Shown: positions 1 through 6,142, counted from the first letter of the stretch. The stretch: DNA of 6,142 bases from Endomicrobium sp. (GCA_031273885.1 JAISRA010000106.1:1-6142), one strand, 5' to 3'. Translations and numbers: made by a program. Notes: a model not told the origin generated them from the letters alone.

Positions 1-1029
1 ATTATGGCATACTTAAAACTTATATATAACCAAAACGATAATATAAGTTTCAAACGAATTATAAATATTCCTAAAAGAGGAGTAGGAAAAGTTTCTTTAG
101 AAGCACTTGAAAAATTTGCAAGTTTTAAAAATATATCCATATGGCAGGCTATTCATTTTGCAAAAGATGCAGGTTTAACAAAGGGGGCAGTAAATGCTTT
201 AAACTCATTTAAGCAGTTCATAAAAATTTTCATAGATTTAAAAAATAATGCTTCTATCAAAAAGCTAGCTGAAAAAGTTATAACGCATTCGGGCTATCTA
301 AAATATCTCGAAAATGAAAACACACCTGAATCTAAAACAAAAATAGAAAATGTACAAGAATTAATTTCAGCTATCAATGATTTTGAACATCACTCACTGG
401 ATAAATCTCTCGAAAGATATTTAACGCAGGCATCTCTTATAAGCGATATAGATTCCCTTGACGAATCAAAGGGAAAAGTTACTCTAATGACTCTGCATTT
501 AGCCAAAGGGTTAGAGTTTAACAATGTCTTTCTATGCGGACTCGAAGAAGGATTATTTCCAATAGGAGAATCCACTTTTAGTCCCAAAGACTTGTCAGAA
601 GAAAGAAGACTTATGTATGTCGGAATGACAAGAGCCAGAAAACATTTATATTTGTGCTGGGCAACAGAAAGAGCTGTTTATGGCAAAAGCAAATGGAATA
701 TGCCATCGTGTTTCATCGCAGAAGCCGGGTTTAAATACGAATTTGCCGAAGGTTTTAACATGATAAAACAAAACAAGAATTTTGGCAACGAACGTTATTA
801 TGAGAAATATGCTGAAACGTATGATTGTGTAAAAGATGAACTGGCTTATACGCATGTAAAAGGTGATAGTCCATACAAAATCAATGCTGTTGTCACCCAC
901 CCAATTTTTGGCAAAGGTAAAATTATCGAGAAAAGTGGTACGAAAAACAATTTAAAACTTGTAGTTTTATTTGAAACAGGCCAATTGAAGAAACTTCTTG
1001 CAAGGATAGCTAATATTACCATAATTTAA
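1..1029 (+). CDS. uvrD: UvrD/PcrA-family ATP-dependent DNA helicase, C-terminal part (5' end outside window)
   Basis: This is the C-terminal half of a superfamily 1A 3'-5' DNA helicase of the UvrD/PcrA/Rep group, which unwinds DNA in nucleotide excision repair, mismatch repair and replication restart. The frame is open at base 1, so the ATG at 4 is internal; the N-terminal Walker A and DEAD-like motifs lie outside. Visible, counting that ATG as residue 1, are the family stretch AYLKLI...ISFKRIINIPKRGVG (2-28), motif V VTLMTLHLAKGLEF (159-172) followed by EEGLFP, and motif VI EERRLMYVGMTRARKHLYL (199-217) with its arginines. The small C-terminal Tudor-like fold typical of PcrA/UvrD follows (about 286-341, HPIFGKGKII...KKLLARIANI). 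The usual PSRF motif after motif VI reads PSCF (234-237). It ends in TAA and converges on proB across a 259-nt gap. The family is certain; UvrD versus PcrA is only a naming choice. Confidence 0.95.
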   Translation: MMAYLKLIYNQNDNISFKRIINIPKRGVGKVSLEALEKFASFKNISIWQAIHFAKDAGLTKGAVNALNSFKQFIKIFIDLKNNASIKKLAEKVITHSGYLKYLENENTPESKTKIENVQELISAINDFEHHSLDKSLERYLTQASLISDIDSLDESKGKVTLMTLHLAKGLEFNNVFLCGLEEGLFPIGESTFSPKDLSEERRLMYVGMTRARKHLYLCWATERAVYGKSKWNMPSCFIAEAGFKYEFAEGFNMIKQNKNFGNERYYEKYAETYDCVKDELAYTHVKGDSPYKINAVVTHPIFGKGKIIEKSGTKNNLKLVVLFETGQLKKLLARIANITII

Positions 1030-1288
1030 CAAAAAATATAGTACCTATCACTTACAAAAAAATTACGCATATCTAATTAATAAATAAGTAAATTTTCTTT
1101 TTTATGAATTATATTATTCTAAGAATTGAAAGCTACGACAAATACAAAAATACAAAACACAGCGCGCTTTTTTGAGTTCGCACATGTTAAATTTGATTAA
1201 AATAAAAAATATCTGCATTTGTAAGGTTCCTGCAAACAATATTCATTAATACTACTCCAACAAAAAAACAATGAAAGAAAGATTTCTC
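1030..1288. other. Convergent spacer between uvrD and proB
   Basis: This 259-nt AT-rich gap separates the ends of the convergent helicase and proB genes. I see no intact gene in it. It holds two Shine-Dalgarno-like sequences on the - strand just after proB and a 19-codon frame, both described separately. There is an 8-bp GC palindrome AGCGCGCT (1161-1168) followed on the + strand by six T, but it has no loop and is not a convincing terminator. Short repeats of the word aaatacaaaa lie next to it. Since proA normally follows proB, this gap may be the scar of a deleted gene; that is inference. Confidence 0.4.
1187..1246 (-). pseudogene. 19-codon reading frame after proB, possible remnant of the start of proA
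   Basis: An ATG at 1246-1244 is preceded by GGAG (1258-1255) at an ideal 8-nt spacing and opens a 19-codon frame (MNIVCRNLTNADIFYFNQI) ending in TAA. A second purine-rich site, AGGAGA (1290-1285), overlaps the proB stop codon. In many bacteria proA follows proB closely, and a start here would suit such an operon. The peptide has an Asn-Ala pair at positions 10-11, roughly where ProA N-termini have an Ala-rich AK.A segment, but the similarity is far too weak to prove descent. No further ProA sequence (about 415 residues in the family) fits before the helicase gene. It could equally be a chance short frame or an unrelated small peptide. Confidence 0.2.
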
Positions 1289-2380
1289 CTACAATATTAC
1301 CATATTGTCTCGATGTATAATTTCATCTTCAATTATATTTATAATTTTTCTCATATCTAATGTTTTTTTGCTTTTTATTTTTTCAAGATTTTCACTGTTA
1401 TAATTAGTTAAACCTCTGGCAAAATCTTTTCCAGTTTCAACATTAGCAATATTTACAGTATCTCCTCGTTGAAAATTACCACTTATTTTTACTATTCCGG
1501 AAGCAAGTAAACTTTTCCCCTTATTTAACAAAACTTCTTCCGCTATTGTATCTACAAAAATTGTCCCTTTTGTTTTCTTACTGAATGCTATCCATGATTT
1601 TTTCGCTCCAAGACAATGTTTTTTTGCTTTTATAATTGTACCTGCCTGCTGCCTGCCTGAAACTATATCTTTCAGCAAATTTAGTTTTAATCCGTTTGTA
1701 ATAATTGTATCCACTCCCGAAGCAGCAGCGATTTTTGCAGCACTAATCTTTGTTTTCATACCACCTGTGCCTTTGCCACTTGAAGAATTTCTTGAAGCAA
1801 AATTTTCAATTTCTTCAGTAATTTTTTCAATTCTAGGTATTATGGAAGATGTTGAGGGATTTCCTCTGTAAAAACCGTCAACATCAGTAAAAATGATTAA
1901 CTCATCTGCATCTATAGCTGCAGCAACAAGCGACGCTAAAGTATCATTATCTCCAAAATTCAACTCATCAATTGAAACAGAATCATTTTCATTCATTATC
2001 GGAGTCACTTTGCTTTTGAGCAAAGTACTTAACGTATTCCTTGCATTTATATAGTTAATTCTTTTATCAAAAACTTCTCTTGTCAAGAGAAGTTGTGCAA
2101 CAACCTTACCATATTTTGCAAAAGCATTTGAATATGCATTCATAACTAATGGTTGCCCAACGGCAGCAAAGGCTTGTTTGTCTCTTAAAGTCACAGCTTT
2201 AAAATTTCCGCCAAAACGAAAACGTCCAGCGGCAACAGCTCCTGAACTGACTATTAAAATTTCATGATTATCTTTTTGAAGCTCAACAACTTTGTCGACT
2301 AAGTCAGATATATACTTTCTGTTTAATAATCCGTCTTTAGTCGTTAATGTACTTGTGCCCACTTTTATAACTATTCTCAT
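1289..2380 (-). CDS. proB: Glutamate 5-kinase (ProB) with C-terminal PUA domain
   Basis: It phosphorylates L-glutamate with ATP to gamma-glutamyl phosphate, the first and normally proline-inhibited step of proline synthesis in the cytoplasm. At 363 residues it matches the full-length family (E. coli 367). The amino-acid-kinase domain (about 1-255) shows the N-terminal IKVGTSTLT with Lys6, SSGAVAAG (45-52), LLLTRE (97-102), NARNTL (112-117), the substrate-binding NENDSV (130-135), GDNDTLASLVAA (143-154), FTDVDGFY (164-171) and the glycine-rich GKGTGGMKTK loop (202-211). A PUA domain follows (about 270-345, SGIVKISGNFQRGD and FARGLTNYNS), and the protein ends in the family-like IHRDNM. All key motifs are intact, so it looks functional. 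The start gives the expected N-terminus; AAGAGG (2399-2394) lies 13 nt upstream, a rather long spacing. The gap to gatB upstream is 359 nt, so it may have its own promoter, but I could not pick one. The usual partner proA is not next to it. Confidence 0.97.
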   Translation of the reverse strand: MRIVIKVGTSTLTTKDGLLNRKYISDLVDKVVELQKDNHEILIVSSGAVAAGRFRFGGNFKAVTLRDKQAFAAVGQPLVMNAYSNAFAKYGKVVAQLLLTREVFDKRINYINARNTLSTLLKSKVTPIMNENDSVSIDELNFGDNDTLASLVAAAIDADELIIFTDVDGFYRGNPSTSSIIPRIEKITEEIENFASRNSSSGKGTGGMKTKISAAKIAAASGVDTIITNGLKLNLLKDIVSGRQQAGTIIKAKKHCLGAKKSWIAFSKKTKGTIFVDTIAEEVLLNKGKSLLASGIVKISGNFQRGDTVNIANVETGKDFARGLTNYNSENLEKIKSKKTLDMRKIINIIEDEIIHRDNMVIL

Positions 2381-2393
2381 GTGATTGTTTTTA

Positions 2394-2399
2394 CCTCTT
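2394..2399 (-). promoter_or_regulatory. Ribosome-binding site of proB
   Basis: AAGAGG on the - strand lies 13 nt before the proB ATG. It is the only purine-rich Shine-Dalgarno-like sequence close to the start. The spacing is longer than the usual 5-10 nt, so initiation may be weak. The start itself is supported by the position of the N-terminal IKVGTS motif. Confidence 0.5.
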
Positions 2400-2488
2400 T
2401 AAATGTAAAAATCAAACGTACAAAACCTTAATAGTCTGAAAATAGCATTCCGATGGTACAATAATTTTTTTAAAATACTACTATTACA

Positions 2489-2518
2489 AATATGAAAAAT
2501 TTATAAACTTTTCATATT
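2489..2518. repeat. Inverted repeat, 10-bp perfect arms, 10-nt loop
   Basis: Arms AATATGAAAA (2489-2498) and TTTTCATATT (2509-2518) are exactly complementary around a 10-nt loop. On the - strand it lies about 110 nt upstream of proB. It could form a hairpin in a proB leader transcript or act as a symmetrical protein-binding site. The arms are almost all A/T, so the structure would be weak and chance is a real alternative. It lacks the GC stem and U-tract of an intrinsic terminator. Confidence 0.55.
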
Positions 2519-2553
2519 ACGACGCAGAAAACTATATTTTACAAAACTAGATT

Positions 2554-2576
2554 GCTAAATATTCAAAATATTCAGC
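2554..2576 (-). repeat. Inverted repeat, 10-pair stem, 3-nt loop, pairs fully only in - strand RNA
   Basis: On the - strand the sequence reads GCTGAATATT, TTG, AATATTTAGC. In RNA all ten positions pair, one being a G-U wobble; on the + strand the same position is an A-C mismatch. This asymmetry is what would be expected of a hairpin used in the transcript running from gatB towards proB. No run of T follows directly, so it is not a standard terminator. It may stabilise the gatB 3' end or belong to a proB leader; chance is not excluded. Confidence 0.5.
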
Positions 2577-2739
2577 TGGAATAGTCCTAAATAATGAAAG
2601 TAAAACCACTACAATTACTAGATGCAACGCAAATTTATACTATCAAATCTATAAAAGATAAACCAACACACAAACAAACCGGGCACAATTTTATTACATA
2701 TTAGAATACAGAACCTCTTGTTAAATGATGACTATTTGA

Positions 2740-4203
2740 CTATTCATTTTGCGATTTTAGTTTTTCTACAAGAATTTTATTAACAAGCCGTGGGTTTGCT
2801 TGTCCTCCAGATTTTCTCATAACAAGACCGACAATCGCATCGATCGCCCTTTCTTTCCCAGACTTAAATTCTGCAACAGCTTTAGGATTTGCTACGATTA
2901 CCTCTTCGCACAACTTTATAATAACCGACTCATCAGAAATTTGCGTAAATCCCCTTTCTTTTACTATCGTTTCAGGATCCGATGAATTTGCATACATTTC
3001 CTCGAAAACAATTTTTGCAATTTTACCTGAAATTGTTCCGTTCAAAATAAGTGAAACTAATTTTGCCAAATTTTGACCTGAGATTGGAGATTCTGCAATA
3101 CAAATTTTTGATGAATTAAGTTTTGCACCTAACTCTGTGGATATCCAATTTGCTAGAGGTTTTACCGCCATTTTTTTATATTTCGAAGCATTTAAAGCTT
3201 TTTCATAATAATCCGCTATCATTTTTCTTGAAGTTAAATAGTCTGCATCATATTCAGACAAACAATAATCTTTTATAAACCTTGCTCTTCTTATTTTTGG
3301 AAGTTCTGGGATTTGCCTACGCAATTCCTCAATAAATGAGTCAGATAAATCAAAAGGAACAAGATCCGGTTCAGGAAAATATCTGTAATCTAAAGTACCT
3401 TCTTTTAAGCGCATAGATTTTGTTACACCTTCTTCCGGTTTCCATAATCTGGTCTCCTGTACAAGTTTTCCACCAGCATCAAGAACTTCTTTTTGTCTTT
3501 CAATTTCGTAAGCTATTGCATCCCTTACACCTGACATAGAATTCATGTTTTTAATTTCAACTCTTGTTCCTAGTTCTTTTCGATTCACAGGTCGTATGCT
3601 TACATTTACGTCACAACGCATTTTACCTTCTTCCATACTGCATTCTGAAGTGCCTAAATATTCGACAATATTTTTAAGTTCTGTTAAAAACTTCAATGCT
3701 TCTTCAGGAGAATTAAGTTCAGGCTCTGTCACAAGTTCCATTAATCCTACGCTTGCTCTGTTTAAATCAAGAAGAGAATAATCAAGCTTTCTACTGCCTA
3801 TTTCGTGCACGAGTTTACCTGCATCTTCCTCAAGATGTATTCTTGTTATATTTATAATTTTTTCTTCTCCATCAACAGTTATGGCAAGTTTCCCCCCAGA
3901 ACACAATGGAGGCTCTGATTGTGTTATTTGATAATTTTTTGCAATATCTGGATAAAAGTATTGTTTTCTTGCAAAAATAGATCGTTTATTTATAGTTGAG
4001 TTTAGTGCCAGACCGGTCTTGATTATAGCCTCAACAGCTTTTTTATTTAATATTGGAATTGTTCCCGGCTGTGATGTACAGATTACGCAAATATTTGTAT
4101 TAGGCTCAGCGCCAAACTGCGTAGAACATTCACAAAAAACTTTTGATTTCGTATTAATCTGCATATGAACTTCAAGTCCTATAACCGTCTCATAATTAAG
4201 CAT
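2740..4203 (-). CDS. gatB: Asp-tRNA(Asn)/Glu-tRNA(Gln) amidotransferase subunit B
   Basis: GatB binds the misacylated tRNA, activates the glutamate or aspartate with ATP and receives ammonia from GatA. With the start chosen here it has 487 residues, normal for the family. The N-terminal kinase-like domain begins [12 protein letters not shown] (4-15) with Glu11/His13. It has the zinc-type cysteines Cys24, Cys26, Cys39 and Cys42, YFYPD (82-86), [10 protein letters not shown] (121-130), the signature [18 protein letters not shown] (145-162), MRCDVNVS (195-202) and VEIKNMNS (215-222). The YqeY-like helical tail ends with [13 protein letters not shown]. An ATG 21 nt further upstream (4224) is in frame, but the inner start has AGGA 7 nt before it and gives the usual family N-terminus. 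Two motifs depart from the norm: CVICTSQPG where CPVCLGLPG is usual, and [11 protein letters not shown] where VPLMEIVTEPD is usual. gatA lies upstream after about 200 nt. Confidence 0.97.
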   Translation of the reverse strand: MLNYETVIGLEVHMQINTKSKVFCECSTQFGAEPNTNICVICTSQPGTIPILNKKAVEAIIKTGLALNSTINKRSIFARKQYFYPDIAKNYQITQSEPPLCSGGKLAITVDGEEKIINITRIHLEEDAGKLVHEIGSRKLDYSLLDLNRASVGLMELVTEPELNSPEEALKFLTELKNIVEYLGTSECSMEEGKMRCDVNVSIRPVNRKELGTRVEIKNMNSMSGVRDAIAYEIERQKEVLDAGGKLVQETRLWKPEEGVTKSMRLKEGTLDYRYFPEPDLVPFDLSDSFIEELRRQIPELPKIRRARFIKDYCLSEYDADYLTSRKMIADYYEKALNASKYKKMAVKPLANWISTELGAKLNSSKICIAESPISGQNLAKLVSLILNGTISGKIAKIVFEEMYANSSDPETIVKERGFTQISDESVIIKLCEEVIVANPKAVAEFKSGKERAIDAIVGLVMRKSGGQANPRLVNKILVEKLKSQNE

Positions 4204-4210
4204 TAATCTA

Positions 4211-4214
4211 TCCT
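4211..4214 (-). promoter_or_regulatory. Ribosome-binding site that favours the inner gatB start
   Basis: AGGA on the - strand lies 7 nt before the ATG at 4203-4201. The alternative upstream ATG (4224-4222) is preceded only by AGAAAG about 11 nt away. The inner start places [10 protein letters not shown] at the extreme N-terminus, as in GatB generally, whereas the upstream start adds seven residues with no family counterpart. Confidence 0.6.
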
Positions 4215-4224
4215 GTGCATCCAT

Positions 4225-4412
4225 ACTGTCAACGTCTTTCTAAAAATTTTTAGGGTACGTCACTAAACTTTATCTCATAAGTGTTTTGAGAGTTTCGCTA
4301 CGAAATTGACTAACGCATTTCATTAACTCACTATGAACATAATGAAGCAATCTGTATACTTCTAACATAAGTATTACAATTCACAAAAAAAACAAAGAGG
4401 GCAATAAACTTC
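4225..4412. other. gatA-gatB spacer with a row of short inverted repeats
   Basis: The 188-nt gap between gatA and the outer gatB start carries five perfect inverted repeats side by side, as read on the + strand: CTAAAAA/TTTTTAG (4240-4253), TCTCA/TGAGA (4273-4291), TTTCG/CGAAA (4293-4305), TTCATTA/TAATGAA (4319-4346) and ATACTT/AAGTAT (4356-4374). An A-run at 4385-4392, a T-run on the - strand, follows the gatA stop. gatA and gatB are often adjacent, so a long gap here is less usual. It may be a structured gatB leader, a protein-binding region or eroded DNA. No T-box signature is seen. Each short stem could arise by chance in such AT-rich sequence. Confidence 0.4.
4240..4253. repeat. 14-bp perfect palindrome upstream of gatB
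   Basis: CTAAAAATTTTTAG is fully self-complementary and ends 16 nt from the outer gatB ATG and 37 nt from the inner one. It has no loop, so it resembles a dimeric protein-binding site more than an RNA hairpin. AT-rich palindromes of this size do occur by chance. Confidence 0.5.
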
Positions 4413-5873
4413 TTAAATACTTGGATATTTGTTAGCGTGAAAGTTTGCTATTTTTTCAAAAGCGTAAGCAACTTGAAATATCTTAGCATCAGAAAACCTT
4501 GGTCCCATAAAATGCATGCTAACTGGCATACCTGAACCGGTAAAACTGCAAGGAACAGCAATTCCAGGAAGACCGGCAAGATTTGCCACTATAAGAAAAA
4601 CATCACATTCTTCAGAAAGAACTTCTCCAAATTTTACAGGCATCTGTGAAGTGGTAGGCGAAAATATAAAATCACACTTTTTATATGCGTCTCTTATTTG
4701 AGTTATAAGTAATGTCCTTACTTTTTGCGCTTGATAATAACATCTGCGATAATTTTTTGCCCCTAAAACGTATGTTCCAAACAATATTCTTTTTTTGACT
4801 TCATAACCTAAAGATTCAGCACGAGACTTCGCATATTCATCATTTAAACTCTTACCGTTCGGCGATTTGTATCCATAACGAATTCCATCAAAAGTTGCAA
4901 TATTTGCAGAAACTTCTGCACACATAAGAACTTTATATAAAGCTGGCACATATTTATAGGCAGGAATATCAATTTCAACTATTTTAGTACCTTCAACTTC
5001 AAGTTTACTTATAGAATCATTAAAATATTTTATTATTTCACTGTCTATCCTGTAATCTAAAAGCTGTTTTGGAATACCTACTCTAGTACTCTTTAATATA
5101 CCGAGATTATTCAAATTATATGTGAAGTCTACCCATTCTTTCGGCTCACAAACAGGATCTCTGTAATCTTTACCCGCTATAATGCTTGTAAGCAAGGCAG
5201 CATCTGTTACGTTTTTCGAAAGTGTACCTATCTGATCAAAAGAAGATGCTAAAGCACACGCGCCATATCTGCTTATCAACCCATAAGAAGGCTTGTATCC
5301 AACTACTCCGCAAAAGCCTGCAGGCTGCCTTATTGAACCGCCTGTATCAGAACCCAACGCAAAAGGTACCATACCCGAACTAACGGCAGCAGCACTACCT
5401 CCTGATGACCCTCCGGGGATATATTCAACATTCCAAGGATTCGTTGTTTTTTGGTAAGCTGAAGTTTCTGTTGAACCACCCATCGCAAACTCGTCCATAT
5501 TAGTTCTACCTATAAAAATTGCACCTGAATCTTCAAGCTTTTCTATAACGGTAGCACTGTACGGAGAAACATAATTCTCAAGATATCTCGAAGCCGAGGT
5601 CATACTCTCATCTCTAATCATAATATTATCTTTTATAGCGATAGGAACACCTTGAAGTAAGCCATGTTTTATATTTGTCTTCTCTCTATCATCGTCAATT
5701 TTTTTAGCTTGTTTTAAAGAATTTACCTCGTTTAATTTAAGAAATGCTTTGATTTTTGGTTCAACTTCTTTAATACGGTTAAAACATTCTTTCACTACAT
5801 CTGTACTTTTTAATTCACCTAAATAAATTTTTGTCTTTAAATTTTTTACACCAATCTTTAAAATCTCGTTCAT
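4413..5873 (-). CDS. gatA: Asp-tRNA(Asn)/Glu-tRNA(Gln) amidotransferase subunit A
   Basis: GatA is the glutaminase of the GatCAB complex: it releases ammonia from glutamine (or asparagine), which passes to GatB to amidate Glu-tRNA(Gln) or Asp-tRNA(Asn). At 486 residues it is full length. The amidase-signature Ser-cisSer-Lys triad is intact: Lys81 in AIKDN, the cis-serine Ser156 in PGGSSGGS, and the nucleophile Ser180 in GSDTGGSIRQPA. Other family blocks are TNMDEFAMGGSTE (124-136), CGVVGYKPSYG (188-198), SSFDQIGTLSKNV (210-222), FDGIRYGYKS, GTYVLGA and NLAGLPGIAVPC near the C-terminus. The start matches the family and begins 6 nt after the corA stop. The only purine-rich stretch upstream (AGAAAG, within the end of corA) is about 17 nt away, so translation is probably coupled to corA. 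gatC, often just upstream, is missing here. Whether the complex serves Gln, Asn or both cannot be told from this gene. Confidence 0.97.
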   Translation of the reverse strand: MNEILKIGVKNLKTKIYLGELKSTDVVKECFNRIKEVEPKIKAFLKLNEVNSLKQAKKIDDDREKTNIKHGLLQGVPIAIKDNIMIRDESMTSASRYLENYVSPYSATVIEKLEDSGAIFIGRTNMDEFAMGGSTETSAYQKTTNPWNVEYIPGGSSGGSAAAVSSGMVPFALGSDTGGSIRQPAGFCGVVGYKPSYGLISRYGACALASSFDQIGTLSKNVTDAALLTSIIAGKDYRDPVCEPKEWVDFTYNLNNLGILKSTRVGIPKQLLDYRIDSEIIKYFNDSISKLEVEGTKIVEIDIPAYKYVPALYKVLMCAEVSANIATFDGIRYGYKSPNGKSLNDEYAKSRAESLGYEVKKRILFGTYVLGAKNYRRCYYQAQKVRTLLITQIRDAYKKCDFIFSPTTSQMPVKFGEVLSEECDVFLIVANLAGLPGIAVPCSFTGSGMPVSMHFMGPRFSDAKIFQVAYAFEKIANFHANKYPSI

Positions 5874-5879
5874 AATGGA

Positions 5880-6142
5880 TCAAAACCACTTTCTCTTTTT
5901 AAAATATATAAGCATTGCCATTATACTAACAAATATCAATCCCACTGCAAAAAACCATGAACCATTTTGTCCAAAAATTGAATATTCTGGAAAGGCTACA
6001 TTCATACCATAATATCCAGATACAATAAGCACTGGCATTAAAACTGTAGCTATTACAGTCAAAAATTTCATGACTTCCGTAAGTTTTACCGTAACGCTTG
6101 ACATATAAACCTCAATTAAACTCACAACCATCTGGCTACGCA
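5880..6142 (-). CDS. corA: CorA-family Mg2+/Co2+ transporter, C-terminal part (5' end outside window)
   Basis: This is the membrane end of a CorA-type pentameric channel that brings Mg2+ (and Co2+ or Ni2+) into the cell across the inner membrane. The frame is open to the window edge, so the ATG at 6131-6129 is internal. The visible part holds the end of the long stalk helix (LIEVYMSSVTVKLTEVMK), a first membrane segment starting KFLTVIATVLMPVLIVSGY, and immediately after it the selectivity motif GMN within YYGMN. A short outer loop (AFPEYSIFGQNGS), a second membrane segment (about SWFFAVGLIFVSIMAMLIYF) and a basic cytoplasmic tail KKRKWF follow, as in CorA proteins. The stop TGA lies 6 nt before gatA, so the two genes are almost certainly cotranscribed. 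The pairing looks like an operon accident; no functional link to tRNA amidation is apparent. The large N-terminal cytosolic domain is not visible. Confidence 0.93.
   Translation of the reverse strand, partial: RSQMVVSLIEVYMSSVTVKLTEVMKFLTVIATVLMPVLIVSGYYGMNVAFPEYSIFGQNGSWFFAVGLIFVSIMAMLIYFKKRKWF

Larger units (their letters stand above)
2381..2739. other. 359-nt AT-rich spacer between gatB and proB
   Basis: No intact gene, tRNA or recognisable riboswitch is visible on either strand. Stops are frequent in all frames; the longest stretch I followed on the - strand without a stop is 30 codons (2639-2550), with a hydrophobic run VVVLLSLF but no good start. Two inverted repeats with 10-bp arms lie in the proB-proximal half (2489-2518 and 2554-2576). 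A weaker one with 7-nt arms sits directly after the gatB stop (2719-2739). The proB ribosome-binding site is at its edge. It is either a degraded gene, an untranslated leader for proB, or both; the sequence alone does not decide. Confidence 0.5.

Noticed and set aside
1161..1174. GC-rich AGCGCGCT followed by six T on the + strand as a uvrD terminator
   Set aside because: The 8-bp palindrome has no loop and no flanking arms, so it cannot form a standard terminator hairpin.
1114..1185. Second short frame on the - strand after proB, starting MCELKKARC
   Set aside because: It has no ribosome-binding site, is only 23 residues long and resembles no family I know.
1030..1288. CRISPR array, insertion sequence or tRNA in the spacers
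   Set aside because: No regularly spaced direct repeats, no transposase fragments and no cloverleaf or CCA-like ends were seen in any of the three gaps.
2550..2639. 30-codon stop-free stretch on the - strand with a hydrophobic run VVVLLSLF
   Set aside because: It has no ATG or ribosome-binding site, and this length is not unusual by chance; at most it is an unidentifiable gene remnant.
4198..4231. TTGACA on the - strand with a TAGATT-like -10 about 16 nt later, resembling a promoter at gatB
   Set aside because: Transcription would begin inside the first codons of gatB, downstream of the supported start, so it cannot drive a complete gatB message.
4225..4412. T-box or other aminoacyl-tRNA-responsive leader upstream of gatB
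   Set aside because: The conserved T-box sequence around TGGNACCGCG is absent and the stems are short and AT-rich.
4385..4414. Possible intrinsic terminator after gatA: short stem followed by eight T on the - strand
   Set aside because: On the - strand the 6-nt stem AAGAAG/CCTCTT has a mismatch and few GC pairs and overlaps the gatA stop codon; too weak to call.

Overview
This is a GC-poor bacterial window carrying five protein genes, two of them cut by the window edges. The coding sequences are AT-rich, and the gaps between them look richer still in A and T. On the + strand, the left edge holds the C-terminal part of a UvrD/PcrA superfamily 1A DNA helicase (1-1029). Everything else lies on the - strand and converges on the helicase. 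Read in the direction of transcription, from right to left, the order is: the C-terminal part of a CorA-type divalent metal transporter (6142-5880), gatA (5873-4413), gatB (4203-2740) and proB (2380-1289).

GatA and GatB are two of the three subunits of the tRNA-dependent amidotransferase. It converts Glu-tRNA(Gln) and/or Asp-tRNA(Asn) to Gln-tRNA(Gln)/Asn-tRNA(Asn), so this organism probably makes at least one of these aminoacyl-tRNAs by the indirect route. The third subunit gene, gatC, is not in the window: corA occupies the usual place just upstream of gatA, with only a 6-nt gap. ProB (glutamate 5-kinase) is the first enzyme of proline synthesis. Its usual partner proA is absent from the following gap, which holds only good ribosome-binding sequences and a 19-codon reading frame.

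Only corA-gatA is tightly packed. The spacers gatA-gatB (about 190-210 nt), gatB-proB (359 nt) and proB-uvrD (259 nt) are long. I found no convincing tRNA, riboswitch, CRISPR array, insertion sequence or strong intrinsic terminator in them. They do hold several AT-rich inverted repeats: two with 10-bp arms between gatB and proB, and a row of five shorter ones between gatA and gatB.

The low GC, long apparently non-functional spacers and missing partner genes suggest a reduced or eroding genome of a host-associated anaerobe. An Elusimicrobia/Endomicrobium-like symbiont is my best guess, but it is an impression from gene style and not a demonstrated assignment. I do not see a novel defence, mobile or biosynthetic system here. 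The most useful leads are the possible loss of proA, the structured-looking spacers and the non-canonical residues in otherwise conserved GatB motifs.
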